DNA of 64,000 bases from assembly GCA_905221605.1 (NCBI GenBank), contig CAJNDS010002155.1, positions 436,001 to 500,000 of the forward strand, written 5' to 3'. The position numbers were made by a program, and so were the translations under genes. The number at the start of each line of letters is the position of its first letter. The first letter of the stretch is position 1. Positions 62,041-64,000 of the stretch are shown here, piece by piece. The DNA comes from Symbiodinium natans (lineage: Eukaryota > Sar > Dinophyceae > Suessiales > Symbiodiniaceae). The notes beneath the pieces were generated by a model. It did not search any database, was not told where the DNA came from, and was given only the letters and a program-made list of their open reading frames with translations.

Positions 62041-62771
62041 CACTATGTATCACGTGTATATATACATACATATATATATATATACTATATGAGTATCTCA
62101 CACTTGTAAAGAATTAGTCAACACATGTATATTGATCTACGTGCTTCAGCGTTCATTTGCAGGAGCCCAGTGGGTCGGTTGCAACCAGCTGAGGGTTCAG
62201 GGATTGCGGCCGCGGGCCCTTTTTTCAACTTAAGCCATTTGGTGAGTTTGTCAACCTTCAATGCCACAAAGTGTTAAGGTTTTGGGGAAAAGTCATTCAT
62301 TGAAGGTTGAAGATTCCAGGAAAGTGGTCTGTGCAATGTTCAGTCTTCAACCTTTTGTTTTCAGGGAATGTCAACTTTCATTTTGCAAATGCGTGTTTAT
62401 AGATTTTCGCTGAGCATGTTTTACCGTTTACTTGATCCATCTGGATATATCCCGAAGCCGTGTGAACTGACAGTGCAGTTTATTCAATGTTTCGGGAAAT
62501 TCTTCATGTTGAGGTATAGGGCTTCGTCCCAAAAAGTTTCGGAATAGAAATTATAACCTTAAAACCCCAAAACCCTAAACCCTAAACCCCAAACATTGCT
62601 ACGGGGAACGGCCGCCAAGGCATCTCTGGATGGTGTGCGCTTCTGCATTCGAGGGGTAGGGCGGGGGGCCATATCTGATATGTACATAAAGACTTCGAAT
62701 AAACAAGCAGCCACAAAATAGGGCTTGTGTGTAAAAAGATGGCTTGCGTGTATATAAACATATACACACAA

Positions 62772-63160
62772 CAGGTCTTCAAAGCTGGGTATAACACAGC
62801 AAACCGTTCTCCCAGCCCAAGCCTCCTCCATCCGTGCCGGTTCGGGGGCTCAAGCAGTTTGGGGGTTACAGTACCGTTTCGGGTTCCGAGGGTGTTTCTA
62901 GGCTTTGGGGTGCAATGGGTTCAGGGTTTGCGCTTCAGGGCTGTTAGGGTTCAGGCATCGGGGGTGAGGCTATGGGCCCATGGGATGAGAGGGTCGTGGC
63001 GCAGGTGACAAGGCTCAGGGGTTTGGGGTTTAGGGTTTAGGGCTTCAGGCTTTAGGGTTTAGGGTTTAGGGCTTAGGGTTTAGGGTTGGGTTTGCTTAGC
63101 TCAAAGGGTGTGCGAGGTTCTGCTTGAGACTGGCGAGACGTTTCAAGGGTTCATGTCGTC
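62772..63160 (-). repeat. Large inverted repeat, right arm with telomere-like insertion
   Basis: Complement of the left arm, plus about 110 extra bases (62975-63088) containing a TTTAGGG array at 63020-63088. Confidence 0.9.
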
Positions 63161-63327
63161 CGGAACGCCTGGTTGCAGTGTGGCTCTTTGTAATTCCAAG
63201 CGATACTGTGCTGCTAGTTTAGACTACTTTTGCCTGTGTTCCATGAACATATATGTGTACTTGCGCGTCTGATTGAGGTAAACCTGTCAAAACACCCTGA
63301 AACAAACGATGATACATGGCAAGTGAG

Positions 63328-63887
63328 AACGATTGCAGACTGGTACTCGGTTAGGGGCTCCTGAGCAGCAATGTTCAACGGCGCACAAAGTTGCACGAAG
63401 CGTTCTCTGAACCGCTCGGATCCCAGCGCTGCTAGAGGTGCGGGTGTTCTGGAAGCTACCCCTGCGCTGGCAACTTGTTTTGCTGGGCACAACACACGTC
63501 CGAAGCCACTTGGCGGCCTTGGTTCGGTGTTGCTGATGTAGGATGCTTCGGGCGCACGCCCAGATTGCATCGGGACAAAACTTAAAAGTTCATATGCGCC
63601 ACAGGCTGGGTTGAGGCACAGGTTAAAAAGCCACGGTGTGGCTGTAAGGTCAGCATGTTACTAGCACTCGGCTGATACATGAGACCGTGTTGTTCGCCCG
63701 GCAACTTGCCTGATGAGTTGCAATCCATCCCGCTCCAAGCTTCTGACACACAGTTTAGGCTAGGCAGCTGCCACAAAAATGACTTGTGAAATGCACGGGA
63801 GCCTTTGGGGTTCAAGGCTTTGAAAGCTGGCAGGACATGCAATGGCTGCTGTTGATGCAGCCGCCATCATGGGGTCCTTATGGGTCC
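63328..63887. repeat. Duplicated 3' flank, copy 2
   Basis: Partner of 52664-53236; see there. Small indels and about 10-15% substitutions by eye. Confidence 0.9.
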
Positions 63888-63974
63888 TTAGTCATCATCC
63901 TTCCGACGCCGGCGACTGCCGTCGGAGTCGTCGTCCTTGAAGATGCGGCGGCGCGTGCCATCGCCATCGTCGTC
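63888..63974 (-). CDS. Terminal exon of a paralogous Asp/Arg repeat gene (partial)
   Basis: GGAG|G acceptor; DDDGDGTRRRIFKDDDSDGS, then RRRRKDDD and a TAA at 63888-63890. Same 87-base length as the exon at 53237. The rest of the gene lies beyond the window. Confidence 0.65.
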   Translation of the reverse strand, partial: DDDGDGTRRRIFKDDDSDGSRRRRKDDD

Positions 63975-64000
63975 CTCCAACTGTAGGCATCAGAGGTGTT

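Overview
The window looks like nuclear DNA of a dinoflagellate, most likely from the order Suessiales (Symbiodiniaceae or a relative). No species can be named. Four things support this. Genes are cut into many 40-110 bp exons. In every intron I could place by protein homology, the 3' splice site reads AG|G. In one gene the 5' splice sites are a mixture of GT, GC and GA, a known dinoflagellate peculiarity. Genes also lie in long one-direction blocks. Plant/alveolate-type telomeric heptamers (TTTAGGG/CCCTAAA) and their variants occur every few hundred bases, in both orientations, from 0 to about 52 kb. Most long open frames in the window are low-complexity artefacts; real coding sequence is in short exons that must be read individually.

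Layout: (a) about 1.8-6.8 kb, plus-strand exons of an unrecognised gene or genes. (b) 7.8-9.2 kb, inverted blocks of telomere-like repeat with no exon seen; this is where the plus block meets the minus block (convergent). (c) 9.2-23 kb, minus-strand exons of unrecognised genes, five copies in all (one further right) of a foldback MITE, and many satellites. (d) 24.2-34 kb, the clearest gene: the E2 subunit of 2-oxoglutarate dehydrogenase (dihydrolipoyl succinyltransferase), minus strand. Eleven consecutive-phase exon junction ends could be fixed, and the introns are loaded with telomere-like repeats. (e) 35.9-37.7 kb, a minus-strand gene with an arginine-type ADP-ribosyltransferase domain behind repeated small beta-barrel-like modules. 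(f) 38.1-41.3 kb, a cluster of unrelated satellites. (g) 41.7-52.3 kb, many minus-strand exons, one set resembling the C-terminal domain of MSS51-like/MYND-associated proteins. (h) 52.6-64 kb, almost free of telomere-like repeat: a secreted von Willebrand factor type D protein gene (start at 61593). It has a large exon encoding ten RRRIFK/poly-Asp repeats, followed downstream by a 224-bp tandem array in which the same peptide repeat is encoded once per unit as a candidate 42-bp mini-exon. A second copy of the terminal exon and its 3' flank starts at 63.9 kb and belongs to a paralogue running off the window.

The genes do not form a pathway; the shared theme is architecture: repeat-filled introns, non-canonical splice sites and repeat-derived exons. 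Exon limits given as single bases are those where reading frame, homology and AG|G agree; others are approximate.
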